This document shows positions 31,945 to 43,800 of a DNA stretch of 64,000 nucleotides, one piece after another. This DNA is from Malus domestica. Its lineage: Eukaryota; Streptophyta; Magnoliopsida; Rosales; Rosaceae. The stretch is taken from NCBI RefSeq assembly GCF_042453785.1, contig NC_091677.1, positions 25,359,501 through 25,423,500 on the forward strand, written 5' to 3'. The position numbers and the translations under genes are program-made. The stretch's first letter is position 1, and every line of letters starts with the position of its first letter. The notes below the pieces were generated by a model that was given only the letters and a program-made list of their open reading frames with translations, had not been told where the DNA came from and ran no database searches.

Positions 31945-32261
31945 TGAACCAAAGGTCAAGTATCGGATGAATTGTAAGGTGTAGTCCCGTCCCCACGCTA
32001 CCACATCTCGATTTGTCTGTGAATATAGGTATCTTTCTCTTGCATGTCTATTTGTATAGGCATGCTCAATGAAACTTTTGTTACTTGGTATGTAAACTAG
32101 TGTTGCTGTTATGCTTTGGTGGTCAGTCTTACAGCCTGCTGGCAGTTACAAATCTTCCATGATATTTTGCTACCTAAACATTTGTATATAATTTGAATCC
32201 CCTGGGTATAATCATTGCAAAACTCTTGAAAAGATTATGCGGCTCTATCTGAAGGTGCATG
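31945..32261. other. 3' UTR of the first PPR gene and short spacer
   Basis: No further coding sequence is supported. The transcript presumably ends within the first 200-250 bp. Confidence 0.5.
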
Positions 32262-32873
32262 TGTATGGCATCTTATTGATTTGCAGAGTTATATGCAACA
32301 GTACAATGAGGTGGAACTCTCTGCTTTGGGAATGGGTATGACAGTTCCGCTGCTTCCATCCGTTATCCATTGAACTTATAAGTCTCTGTGTGAAGATATC
32401 TGGGTGTTGTGTGCCATATCGATGTATCTGGTTGGACATTATTCTGAATCATGGAAACATTGAGGTTCCTAACTACGTACTGGAAGATAACTGAAATTTA
32501 GTGTAATTTGTTTGTATACGTGTTTGATTGCGTTTGCTCAATTCGACAAGTTGAGCTACTAGTTTCTGTACAAGTTAACATGACTTGCTGTTTTGTGTCT
32601 GTTTGTTATTGTCTGCTTAAGGTGGAAGGAGAATGTTTACTAATTTGTCGAGCCATTTTTTTGTATAACCTTCTTTGGAGTAGTGAGAACTTAAATCTAT
32701 CTTGGGTGTTTGACATTCCTTAGATTGTGGAGTATTTCAGACTGTAGGTGCTCCAATACACCAGGATCAAGGAACTATTCTTTGAGATGGAGCTTATACT
32801 TCAACAGCAGATGTCTTTATCTGAAAAGTAGGCTTTTGTTGCTCGTTACAGTTTGGTGATTGCTTCTGCTTAT
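32262..32873 (+). pseudogene. Duplicated fragment of the Alba gene: exon 2 and start of intron 2
   Basis: The branch region, acceptor and exon 2 (TTATTGATTTGCAG then AGTTATATGCAACAGTACAA, GAGGTGGAACTCTCTGC) match 25566-25639 with AGT for AGG at the first codon. Homology then runs through most of intron 2 to about 26180 (for example GTTTCTGTACAA, CTCCAATACACCAGG, AGATGTCTTTATCTG). A short match near 32873 to 26454-26475 suggests an internal deletion. Other Alba exons are absent, so it cannot encode the protein. Confidence 0.88.
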
Positions 32874-33499
32874 GAATCCAGTCAAATTCAGCACATTCCC
32901 GTTCCTTTATATTTGTTTTCACTTTCCAAATCCTTTTTTATTTTATTTAAATGAGTAAGAAAGCAATTTGGTGGATCGGGGAAGACGTTGCTTTGCTTGA
33001 GGCTTGGTTGCATGATAGTCAACATGATCACGATTAGAGATTGTGGTGTGAGTAGATGTGGTGATTTGAAGGGTTTTTATGGAGAAATAGAGAAAATCAG
33101 AAGATTGGATAAGGACACATGACACTACATGAATAGTCGAGAATTTTATCAAAAATTTGGACAAATATTATTAATGGATAATGACACGTGGCTAGACAAG
33201 AACGGTTAAAAATCTCATTGAAATTTTAAGGCAAATATGACACGTTGATCCAAAACTTTTTGGCGATATAACTATTATTTGAGTCATTTTATAGAACAAA
33301 CATTACCACGAAGGGAGAAAAAATAGCACACCAACAAAAAAATAAATCTTTAGTATGAAAACCATAAAAACAAAAACTTGAGTTCGTACAGAGAAATTTT
33401 TGTTAGTCCTTCCGTGTTTTGTTACTTTGCTTCTTTTCAAGTGGCTTTGAAAAGCAACTTACTTTTAAAAACTACTATAAAAAGGATTAAACTAAAAAT
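32874..33499. other. Intergenic, nothing recognised
   Basis: AT-rich sequence. Short open frames on either strand have no family resemblance. Confidence 0.55.
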
Positions 33500-33645
33500 G
33501 GAACGTTAACGAAAAATTTCCGGTACTGTTCATTTTAACGAAAAACTATATTTGTACACTAAAAAGTCAATTCTGATACTATTCACTTTACCTTTTATTT
33601 TATCCCAAATTTTTAAAGTTTTTTTTTATTAATTTTCCTTTAAAA
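33500..33645. repeat. Dispersed repeat family A, copy 2
   Basis: GGAACGTTAACGAAAAATTT, CCGGTACTGTTCATTTTAAC, CACTAAAAAGTCAATTCTGA and TATTCACTTTACCTTTTATT follow the same order as 2055-2213 and 39765-39924. It is the most diverged of the three copies. Confidence 0.7.
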
Positions 33646-33824
33646 ATAAGTAGGCTTATAATATTTACCAAACAGAATTTCGTGCTTCACTTTAAAAGCA
33701 AAGCAGTTTTTTAGAAAATGTAATTCCGAACGGAGCTTAGTGTAAATTAAAGTAATCTACCGCCTGTTAAAATAAATAAACAATAAAACATAAAAAAATA
33801 AAGAATAAAAAACATTAAAGAAAA

Positions 33825-34006
33825 CCGGTGCGCAATCCGGTCTGGTCCGGTCCACCTTCCAAATCACCGTCACTGACATCCTCTCTCGATTTTATAGCAC
33901 AATATGAAACAGGCAGATTCCACAGTGCTGCTTCTTCTTCTCCGCTCGTATTTCTGAGTGCCATTAAAGAGATATCCAAATCGAATCGGCAGAGCTGAGA
34001 AATGAG
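33825..34006 (+). promoter_or_regulatory. Presumed promoter and 5' UTR of the O-fucosyltransferase-like gene
   Basis: TTTTATAGCACAA (about 33889) is a possible TATA region. The segment 33830-33930 resembles the sequence upstream of the first PPR gene. An ATG at 34002 opens a short frame (MRWWRFQ, then TGA) overlapping the main start at 34007, so it could act as a tiny upstream ORF. Confidence 0.4.
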
Positions 34007-37000
34007 ATGGTGGCGATTTCAGTGAAGCCCGTCTTCATCGTAGGAGTCCTCACTCTTTCTCTCGTCCTCGCCGTCCTCCTCTTATCGTCCCCCACTTCCC
34101 CCTTCTACAGAACCCCTCTCTTTCTCAATTCACCCATGTATGTGTTCGTTAGCTCTTGTGCAACTACTTATTCTTCCCATTCTTTTACTTTTTTTATCTT
34201 TAATTTTTCGACTGGTTTTATTGGTAAAGAAGTAGCAGGAAACTTTAGATCTTGAAGAGTTTTCATATTATATATATGGGAAAGAAATAGATTCAAAGGT
34301 CTTCCATTTTTTTATTTTTTATTTTGGTATTAACAGGTGATTTTTTTTTTCTTTTTTCTGGGGTTTGGTGTTTTTGATGGTGTCTGAGTTGGGTTGCTGT
34401 TAAAATCTGAGAAATGAGAATTACGTTGTGATTCGGGACTAGTTTGAAGTGTGGATTTGCGGTTACTTTGGGACGAAAAACTGCAAAAAGTGTGAGTTTC
34501 TGATTGACTTTGTGAATGCAGGAGCAAATTGGATATATGGAGTGTTGGGAGGATGGTAGAATGGAGACCTTGCAAGTGGTGGCTACAAGGACACCTCACT
34601 GGTACATTCCAACTTATTTTGCTTCCATTGCCTTTGGCTTTTCTAGCTATAGATTCGTTCGGCCCGCCCGCCATTGGGTTATTTAGAATCTTGGATTAAC
34701 AATGAGAAACTAGAGTTAGCAAGTAGTATCTCTATGACGGTTTTGTGGACTTTGTTTGGGTTTTGTTTGTTATGTTAAAATGTGGACATGACAAGATTTT
34801 CAAATAATTATGATATTTGACTGTGATTGATGGGAATTGAGGTGAGGTTACTGCATAGTTTTTTGATATTCTGAGTCAATCTTAATTAACTATCATTGCA
34901 GACAATTGCATTGGTTTTCTGCAGCTCTGCCATCAAGGAGTAATGGATTCATTCGAGTGGATTGCTATGGGGGCCTTAATCAGATGAGAAGAGATGTGAG
35001 TGATTGAAGCAACTTTTTGATTGATTGTATATATGCTCGATTTTACTTTGCCACTTTGCTAAGCCTGAAAAATTATTTATGTGGAGTGCAGTTATGTGAT
35101 GGTGTTGGTATTGCCCGTCTTTTAAATGCAACCCTGGTTCTGCCAAAGTTTGAGGTGGCTGCTTATTGGAACGAATCTAGGTAATCCGTGTTTTACATAT
35201 CATTTACCGTGTGACGTCTGGAATATAACCTCCTGTGATTCTCAAAATTTTGAATGAGGACATCCTTTAATATTTTTTTTTTGAAGCAACCAAACAAATT
35301 TTGCTGTACCCAAACAACGTTATGATGTTTCTGGTCATGACCCCTTGCTAAGACTAAATGGCTACTCCACTCATTAGAAGAGTTAGCATCTTTTTCATTT
35401 TTATTTTTTGTTTGTGCAAACAGTAACTTCATTTTACTCTTTGGTTTCACCTCAGTGGTTTTGCAGATGTCTTTGATGTTGATTACTTCATTCAACAGTT
35501 GAATGGATTCATCAAGGTTGTCAAAGAGCTACCATCAGAGATTGCATGGAAAGAACCTGTCCATGTAGATTGTAGCAAACGAAAAGGCCAATTTGATTAC
35601 ATTGAAAGTGTTCTTCCAGCCCTGTTAGAGCATCATTATATTTCAATTACACCAGCAATGAGCCAAAGACGGGATAGGTATTTTAATATGCTCTTTATTC
35701 TCTCTGGGAGTTTGGGATTACAATTGAGTACTTATTACTGTGAATATCTACCACCCTTTTGGTGAAGGCATAGTTGGCCAAAAGCTTGTCATGAAGGTAT
35801 AAAAGTTTACCAAGTCTAGCTTAGTTTGTTAACCTTAGGGGTTAGAAAATTAGAAAATTAGGTTTTGTTGATAAATATTTCTTGTTTAGTATCTTGCCGT
35901 TCAAGATTTGGAATTAAATGTTGATTAGTTATGTGAATTTGTTTGAGCTTATTTGGTTCATGATCAGAAATAAAAGTTTCAAAAACTAAGACGTGGTCCA
36001 GAAATCTTGATTTTTAACATCTAGAAACAAGTTTTGTATTGCATAAAAAAATATTTTTTGGGATTTCAAAACTATAAATTGTAGTTGTTATGAGCTTCAA
36101 CCATAGGGCTGAGCCTTGGAGCTTGAGGCATAGAATTTGGTGCCGGGTCCAAGGTCAAACGTTTGAGATTCAAGGCCTGGGTCCAAAGACTTTGACTGAA
36201 GACTCAGTTTGTGGCTGTTTCAGACAGTAGTTTGCAACTCGGGTTTTAAGTCTAGTGCTGAAGTTTGCATCTGGGGTTCGAGGACTAGGTCTAGAGTCCC
36301 ACATAGCATGGAACTAGCTTTGGTTTGTGGGGCTCGAAGAACGGGTCCAAATTTGGACCTGGAGGACTGAGCGCTGAGGTAGGACGTGTCACAGGGGTGG
36401 GAGCTTGGAGTTGAGGTCTCAGGGTTAGATGTCGGTTAATTTTGGAGGGTGTTAATATACACATTGTTGGATATAGATGTACTAAATTGTTTAGTTTCGG
36501 CTCTGCCCTTGGAGCTCGGGCAGAGTTCTGTTGTCTCTGGTCTGGAATCTGAGATTCCGGGCCTAACTGAGTTTTCTGTGGCTCGGGAACGAAATCCAGA
36601 GTCTGGGCCTCAGGCCTCAGGTCTATAGTGCATCATCTTGCCCAGTGTCTTGGTGTTTGGGGGCCATAGTTCAATTCTGGTGTCCATGTGTGCCATAAGG
36701 GATCGGCCCCAGGTTCAATGTTTGGGGACGGGACTTTGTATTTGATGTTGGTGTTTAAGTTCTTTGGTACGATCTTATAGAAAATGTCTTTATTATGTTT
36801 TCAGGATTGCATGAGGAAATCTTTTTTAGATTCAGTCTGCCAACACTATTGTGTAGATTTCTTGTATCTTTTTTCTTAAGAACGAAAAGTTATTTCTGGG
36901 TCCTGACCAAACAAGCCCTTATTATTATATTTTTTTGGTTTTGACTGTGTAAACAAGTCTTTGACGTTTGATGACTAAAAACTACAAAGTTGGCATTTTG

Positions 37001-37777
37001 ATCTTACAGTTTGCTAATACTTAAGATGTCTTCTCCTTGTGTAGGTATCCTCAGTATGCAAAAGTTTCACTTTGTCAAGCTTGCTACAGTGCATTACGCC
37101 TCACTAAATCCTTGGAGAAGAAGGCCTCCGAGCTTCTTGAAGCCATACCCAAACCTTTCCTCTCACTTCACCTTCGTTTCGAGCCTGATATGGTAGCTTA
37201 CAGTCAATGTGAATATCCATACCTTTCTCCTTCGTCCATTGAAGCCATTGAGGCAGCCCGAGGAGATAGAAAACCATGGACTGGAGAGCTTGCCCAGATT
37301 TGGAGGAAACGAGGGAAATGTCCTCTTACGCCTAATGAGACAGCCTTCATACTCCAAGCGCTATCCATCCCAACGAACACAAATATTTATCTGGCAGCTG
37401 GGGACGGTCTGATGGAAATTGAAGGGTTAACGTCTGTATACACAAATGTAGTTACCAAGTCTAGCCTTCTTAGCGGTGAGGATTTCAAAAGCATGCATGG
37501 GAACACGAAAGCAGCTTTGGATTACTACGTGTCGATTAATAGCGATTCATATATAGCAACATATTTCGGAAATATGGATAAGATGGTTGCAGCAATGCGA
37601 GCTTTTAAGGGCATGTACAAGACGCTTTTCTTAAGCAGAAGAGCTTTTGCAGAGTTCACTTCTCAAGGTTTGAGCGGGAAGGAATTGACGGAAGCTCTAT
37701 GGAAGGCCCACAGAGATGATTTTGTCATGGGGAAAGGATCTGCTTTGCCGGATTGCTTTTGTGAGTTCAAGTTATGA
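34007..37777 (+). CDS. Plant O-fucosyltransferase-like glycosyltransferase, six exons
   Basis: Exons are 34007-34137, 34522-34601, 34925-34995, 35092-35180, 35456-35677 and 37045-37777. All are GT-AG with consistent phase, giving 441 aa. Residues 5-27 (VFIVGVLTLSLVLAVLLL) form a signal anchor, so a type II Golgi membrane protein is expected. Family motifs are YGGLNQMRRD (about 85-94), LCDGVGIARLLNATLVLP, HLRFEPDMVAY (about 240-250, the conserved HLRxE-type donor-binding motif) and IYLAAGDGLMEIEGLTSVY (about 312-330). The C-terminus is LPDCFCEFKL. Members transfer fucose or related sugars onto cell-wall or secreted acceptors. The acceptor here is unknown. Position beside the At1g52640-like gene fits At1g52630, recalled as an O-fucosyltransferase gene. 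Confidence 0.93.
36100..36740 (+). repeat. Degenerate G-rich phrase repeats in the last intron of the O-fucosyltransferase-like gene
   Basis: Words such as GGGTCCAAGG, GGGTCCAAAG, GGTCTAGAGTC, CTTGGAGTTGAGG and CTGGAATCTGAG recur irregularly. They make this part of the 1.4-kb intron unusually G-rich compared with the AT-rich surroundings. There is no fixed period. Confidence 0.45.
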
Positions 37778-38113
37778 TTTCTGATGTCAATTTGATCTTT
37801 GCTTTTCCTTGTATTGTATTGTATTGTATTTTCCCCCTTAAATTCTTTTTTGTAACTGCTATTATTAATAATTGAATGTTATTGGACCCACCGCATTGTT
37901 CTATTTCCTACTCACATCATAATCTCACCCATCACTAAAGTTAAAAAATTAAAATGCTATTTCTCCGTCCACTATTAGTCCTAAAATAACCTCTAATTAG
38001 TCCCGTTATCCTGCACCATTTTTTCTCTCTAATTAGTCCCGTTGTCCTGCACCAAAATTTTCTTTGTCAAATTCCATATCAAAGTGTAAAATATACCTGA
38101 AATCACACACTTA
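37778..38113. other. 3' UTR of the O-fucosyltransferase-like gene and spacer
   Basis: A (GTATT)n-type tract lies at about 37812-37832. A short direct repeat (TCTCTAATTAGTCCCGTT..CCTGCACCA) stands near 37990-38055. No gene is seen. Confidence 0.5.
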
Positions 38114-38116
38114 GCA

Positions 38117-38262
38117 CAGGATTGGGAGCACATTGTCATCAAGAAGAAGGAACCCAGCACCGCTGCCAAGAAGGATGAGAAAGCCATCAGCGCCACTCGC
38201 CGGGCCGGTGTTGTGATCCTCACCGTTGCCACAACCAGCAAAAACCTAAATTCAAAAATTAA
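38117..38262 (+). pseudogene. MBF1-like (multiprotein bridging factor 1) N-terminal fragment
   Basis: The frame starting at CAG 38117 reads QDWEHIVIKKKEPSTAAKKD, then EKAISATRRAGVVILTV. This follows the MBF1 N-terminal domain pattern QDWEPVVI(R/K)KK..AAAKKDEKAVN.ARR.G. It then diverges and meets a TAA at 38265. There is no ATG, no HTH domain and no downstream continuation. It is preceded by an AG, so it could be an isolated exon or a truncated retrocopy. A hAT-type element is inserted directly after it. Confidence 0.68.
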
Positions 38263-38275
38263 TTAAATCGATGAC

Positions 38276-39072
38276 CAGTGTTTTAAAAAACTCATCTCAG
38301 GACATGCCTAAGCGGTTGGATTTTCGCCTATGTTTTGTGGGGGTGGGTGTAGGGCAGCATCGGGGCACACCTAGGCGGTTGAGGTGCTCCCATATGTTCA
38401 ACTTGGGCGCTTTTCCTTTCAAAATTCATGTCTATTTCTAAAATGCAGGAGATTGTTCTAGTTTAAACGAAGAAGAAAGAGAGTTTCTCTCTCCAAATCC
38501 TACGTGACAAAGTCTAACTCTAACTCTTTCTTTATTTTTTATTTTTTAAATTCCCTATAATAATTACTTCACTAAGTCTTTATTTCCTTTTTTTAATACA
38601 TCGATATTTTTACATTAAGGGGAATGGGAGTTTGACTAAGCCACAAAATGGGTAGCCTAATTTGGTATCGAATTCGCTATCCACGAAATTCGAACTTAAG
38701 ACCTCTCACTTCCAAGTGAAAAGGAATATCACCAGATCATAGTAAATTCCCTATAATTACTCTACTAAGCCTTTATTTCATTTTAAATTCCCTATAATTT
38801 CTCCACTCAACCTTTATTTCATTTTGAATTTCCCTGTAATTGTGATATTCAACATTTATTTTCCTTGAAATCCCCTATAATTATAGCCACTCAACCTTAT
38901 TTCTGTTAATCTTCTTTATAATTGCTTACAATAAAATAAATAATTACAACATTCAAGACTTTATGATATAGTTTCTGAGTACAACTAGACTTAATAATGA
39001 AGAAGATGATATTATTTTGGTTTAGTTATAATTATATTTATTTTACAAAGTATTATATTATATAAATATAAT

Positions 39073-39121
<49 letters not shown>

Positions 39122-39183
39122 AGGTACCGTGCCTCACACCTCACGCCTAGGCGGGGTGTACGCCTTCGCCTTTTAATACATTG
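38276..39183. mobile_element. Non-autonomous hAT-type element with 8-bp target duplication
   Basis: The ends CAGTGTTTTAAAA and (reverse) CAATGTATTAAAA form short inverted repeats. A perfect 8-bp duplication TCGATGAC flanks them (38268-38275 and 39184-39191), as for hAT elements. The subterminal parts share GCCTA(A/G)GCGG-type words in inverted orientation. The 908-bp body encodes no transposase. It holds a degraded SINE (38620-38745), several TTCCCTATAATTA-CTCAACCTTTATT repeats (38550-38900) and an AT dinucleotide tract (39078-39117). Confidence 0.82.
38620..38745 (-). mobile_element. SINE-like copy, minus strand, inside the hAT-type element
   Basis: AAATTCGAACTTAAGACCTC, then TCACTTCCAAGTGAAAAGGA, is the reverse complement of the B-box region seen at 24950-24990. 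It is truncated and has no clear tail. Confidence 0.5.
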
Positions 39184-39191
39184 TCGATGAC

Positions 39192-39764
39192 TCAATAATT
39201 AAAATTCGAAAATTTAAAAATTGGGTGACCAAAAAGCATTAAAAAAAGAAAAAAAAGAAAACAAATTGAATGGGGAAATAGAAAAGGAGGATAAATACTA
39301 GGCCTGACATTTTGTGTCGTTCATATTCATGTCGTGTAATACCCGTTAAATAAACTTGTAATATGACCTGGCTCGTAATCAACCCGTTAATATTAATAAG
39401 TATAATGACCTGACCCATTACATGTTTAAAAATAATATTTTAAATCAATAAATAATCAAATGAAAAAAATAATACTAAATTAGCATCTACATACCACATT
39501 ATCAAATAATATTACTTCGAAACATAAAAACACATTTGCCTTTCAAGTATTACATACCCCAAGCCTAAAGAAAAAACATTATTACATTACCATAAAATAT
39601 TAAATGTTCAAGGATATGCAAAATGAAGGGAGATTTTTTTTTTTTCTTCCAAGGATGTGGAGCCTTTCTTAAAAGTCAGAACCTTGCCAATGATGACTCA
39701 AAGCTTGCCCTTTTGTGAAGAGGTCAACTCCGAAATTTGTCACTATAATCCATAGATTTAAATT
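39192..39764. other. Intergenic; old repeat near 39300-39430
   Basis: The stretch TGTCGTTCATATTCATGTCG, GTAATACCCGTTAAATAAAC, GACCTGGCTCGTAATC resembles the TCGTGTCG.../CCCGTTAA phrases frequent in plant repeats. No borders could be set. Confidence 0.35.
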
Positions 39765-39924
39765 TAGAGAACTTTAACAAAAAGCACCCGGTACTGTTCA
39801 TTTTAACGAAAAACCACATTTTTACACTAAAAAGTCAATCCTGGTACTATTCACTTTACCCTTTATTTTGTCCTTATCATTAAAATTCAAAGTTTTCAAG
39901 CCATTTTTATTAGTTTTCCTTTAA
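39765..39924. repeat. Dispersed repeat family A, copy 3
   Basis: GAACTTTAACAAAAAGCACC, CACTAAAAAGTCAATCCTGG and ATTCACTTTACCCTTTATTT follow the order of copies 1 and 2. It is closest to copy 1. Confidence 0.72.
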
Positions 39925-40800
39925 ATTTAAGCATTGATTGTCGTTTATGTTTAAGCATTCTTTTCACCAAATTTCGTTTTTTTTTTCTTTTCAGATTTTC
40001 TTTTTCTTGTTCATTGATTGTCCTACTTTTATAAATAGGCAAGTCCCCTTTTAATGATGAATTACTTTCCATCATACACATAATCATACATATAGTGCAT
40101 TAGATATTAGAGTATGCATTAAATTTGGCATTTAGTTGCATGAATTATTATTTAATTTTATATATGATTAATGTAGCAATTATATCTTATTTTTCAACAA
40201 TCTTAAGCAAGTTTATTGGTTTATTTTGCCATGCGTGATTCACAAAGAAACAACATCTACCGTTACAGCTGCTGTTCTGTGCTCTCTTCATTAACTTCGA
40301 TGAAGGATTTATGAAATATGCGGTAAATTGGTGTGCCATTTGATTTATTGGTTACCCATTTTGTTTTTGATAGGTTGAATAGCGCCTCCAGCAATGGAGA
40401 GGAGTTCACAAAGGCAGAAGTTGCTGCTAAGGTTCAAAAGTTTACTAAATGGGCTCCAACTCTAGTTATCAGCATTTAAAGCGTTCATTGATCTTGTTGG
40501 TAACCAGCTTTCTAGGAAGGGGTGAGCTAGTGCAAATAGCTATTGGTTGTTCTCGTTTTTTCACGGTTAAGAACATGAGGAAGTTTATAACTTTTCACTA
40601 ATTAGGGTATATTAGTACTTTCATATCAAATTTTGGTTATAATTATCATAAACTTCAAAGGGTGGTTATAATTCTATACGGGGGTCTATATTTTGGTTAT
40701 TTTTCCAAATTTCCCCATCAGAATCTCTTCATCATCGTGATCATCGCCTTCGTCTTCACCTTGGATTTCTGAGGCCCCGAATGATGATCTCTTCGACATC
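39925..40800. other. Region left of the MULE remnant
   Basis: A short phrase at 40393-40450 (NGEEFTKAEVAAKVQKFT in one frame) looks protein-like but was not placed in a family. TTGGTTATTTTTCCAAATTTCCCC at about 40691-40714 resembles the terminal text of some plant MULEs, yet no matching inverted copy was found. Confidence 0.35.
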
Positions 40801-40859
40801 TTTACCAAACACGAGCAGTGAGAGCTATAACTTCTATTCAAGTGTTCGTCCACTGTGGC

Positions 40860-43800
40860 CTGTTTTATAGTGACAGTAGATAGTGTTAGCTATTGGTTTA
40901 GTTTTTCAGAGATAATGTTAGTTTTTTTGTTTATTTTTCAAAAATAGTGTTAGTTGTTGGTTTAGTTTTTCAGAAACAGTGTTATCTTTTTGTTCATTTT
41001 CAAAGACAGTGTTTGTTGTTTTGTAGTCTTTACATTTTGTTGTAGGTTATTGTTATATATGTTTATTTAATATTGTGTATTGATTCTGTTTTTGTTTTCT
41101 TTTGTGTTCCATAGTTACGGAGAATGATAAACTAGCTCTGTTTACTTATGGTGGTTTATCCTTCATTAGTTCTATTTCATCAACGTATACATTCAATCAT
41201 ATATGTGTTGATCTTTGCTCTAGGTTTAAAGGTTTAAGACCAAGGTGCTTTGAGTTGATATATTATTTGAGTGAAGTTTCTACTTGTCTATTGGATTGTG
41301 TGTCGATGATAAGAACATGTTGTTAGTTCTTGGTGTTGTTGGAAAACCTTTGGTATAAATATTGGTTTTTGATAAATGTGCAGGTGCTCTAGTTGAGTTA
41401 CATACGGACAGTGTATCTTTTTCATGTTATACATCAGATTCTACGACACTTGTTAGTGAAAATTATCATTAAGTGAAGTATGGTTCTCATGGTATTCATA
41501 GCTACATGTCTTCTAAATGGGAAAGCTATATTGAATCCGTGGATCAAGTTTTTAGAGGAAGTTGTGCCGATTTTCGTGATAAGTTGAAGTTCTCTGTTGA
41601 GTGTGGGTTTGAGTTGAAATATTTGAAGAATGATAAGAGTCGGATTAGCGCTAAGTGTTCTAGGAAAGAATCTAACGGTTATCTTTGACGTGTATATGCA
41701 ACTAAGTGTTCGATTAATGATTTTTTTGTTTTTCAGAAATTGCACAATGTGCATACATGAAAGGGAATGATTCGAAAGAAGAAAAACAAAGTTGTTGGTC
41801 GGAAGTTTGTTTCTTTTCTCATTAAGGATAAGGTTCAGTTAAATCCACTTATCAAATAGAAGGAAATTATTTCAAACCTAAAACAGTTTTACGAACTAGA
41901 CATTGATTATTCTACTGCATACTTCGGTAAATAGAAGGTAATTTTTGAGCTAAACGGCGACGATGTTGATTCTTACAAGTTGTTGCCTTGGTATATAGAA
42001 TTTACCCTTGCAAGCAATCCTAGATCTGTATTTAAGCTTGAAGTTGTACTAGAGTCCAACAAGTTTCTTTGATTGTTCATCGCTTACGATGCATGGATTA
42101 AAGGATTCATGTTTTGTCGCTCAATGTTATTCATTGAGGTACTTTCATCAAGAACAAATATAAGGGCACACTACTATCCTACTGTGAAAAAAATAGCAAT
42201 GATGGTGAGTTAATAGTCTGACTTTATATTTGATGTTATATGTTTTATGTAAACAAAAGTACAAAAAAGTTTCATAAACAGTTGTATCATATTTTAGGTT
42301 ACAGAAATAGTTCAATGACAATAACAAAAACAGTTACAAAAGCAATTTACACTTGACAGTATTTTATTCATTTTCTGTTTTTGCAAAGATTTTCGAGGTT
42401 CCTTATGCTATTATTGATTCAGAAACAATAGCAAATTGGAGATAATTTTTGTCAATATTATCTCATATATTGGGGCCTTAAGAGAAGGTGATCACATTTA
42501 TATCAGATAGACATGACGGTATTTTAAGGTGCATTCCTGAAGTTTTCCCTGAATCTCTACATTCATACTGTATTGTTCATTTAAAACAGAATGTTAGTAG
42601 TTTATTTCCAAATGGTGCTGGTGAGGGACTAAAGAAGAAGATGATGAATCTTTTAGTAAATTGTGCTTATGCATGCGCTGCATCTGATTTTGATGATTGC
42701 ATTGCTGAATTTATGGATAATGGGAAAGGGCATGTGAATAATTTTTTAGCTAATTTACCTAAAGAGAACTATGCTATTGCTCACTTTCCTAGTAAGAGAT
42801 GAGGATCAATAAGTAATGCACTTTCAGAGTCTTTTAATGTCATGGTGTCGAATAGCTGTTGTATGCTACTTATAGATCTTCTTGAAGATATTAGAGTTTG
42901 GCTGATGGTTAATATGGCTAAGAAGAAATTATTCGATCAGAATATTCATACGATTTTGTGTCCAAAGAAAGAAAATAAGCTGAAGCAACTGTTGAAAGAG
43001 GGCATGCATTGGAGGATTAGTCATTCTGACATGGATGTTTTTGAAGTTAGGATGGAGTGGAATCGTTTTGTTGTTTGTCTGGATGATAGGACATACTGCA
43101 GCATGATAATCGTGATGTATTTGAGTATGTTGAATATTACTAGAAGACAACTTTTTATCAAGAAACATATCAGTTTGTCATGAATCCAGTTTCAAATTTG
43201 GATAAGCCTAATTTTACGAATGGTGTGAGGCCTCCTATTACTAAGACTTCTTCTAGAAGACAAAAAAAAAATTAGGATTAAATCTGCTGGTGAAAGTAGT
43301 GGGACTAACAATATTGTGATTTGTAGTAGATTCAGAGGTTCGGGACATAACAAGGTTTCATGTAAAGTTGTTATCCAAGACGGTTGGTTTTTTTTTTTCT
43401 TTAAATGGGAGCTATTTGTGATATGTAACATATTTTAATATTTGAAGATTGATTATTTGTTTTCAATTGATGTTTCAGATTATATAACTTTTGGTTTATA
43501 CCAATGTATTTCTTTCAGTATTAGTTTATGGTTCAGTTTTCCAGACATAGTGTTAGTTTTTTGTTAATTATTTTAGAAACATTGTTCGATTTTGATTTAA
43601 TTTTTAGATATAGTGTTCGGTTTTGGTTTCTTTTCCAAAAATTGTGTTGGTTTTTAGACAAATCAAACTGTTTGTGGATCCAAATTGTAATATGTGCCAC
43701 TATGTTATGCAAAGTTACCAAACACAGCGTTGTTTTTTGCTCCATTTTCAAGCACAATGTTATGTTTTGGTTCTTTTTTCAGATATAGTGTAATGTCTTG

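Noticed and set aside
40393..40450. Short protein-like phrase NGEEFTKAEVAAKVQKFT
   Set aside because: Too short and not assignable to a family, with stops following at once.
40691..40714. Left terminal inverted repeat of the MULE
   Set aside because: The text resembles a MULE end, but no inverted partner was found near 49 kb and no 9-bp duplication could be paired.
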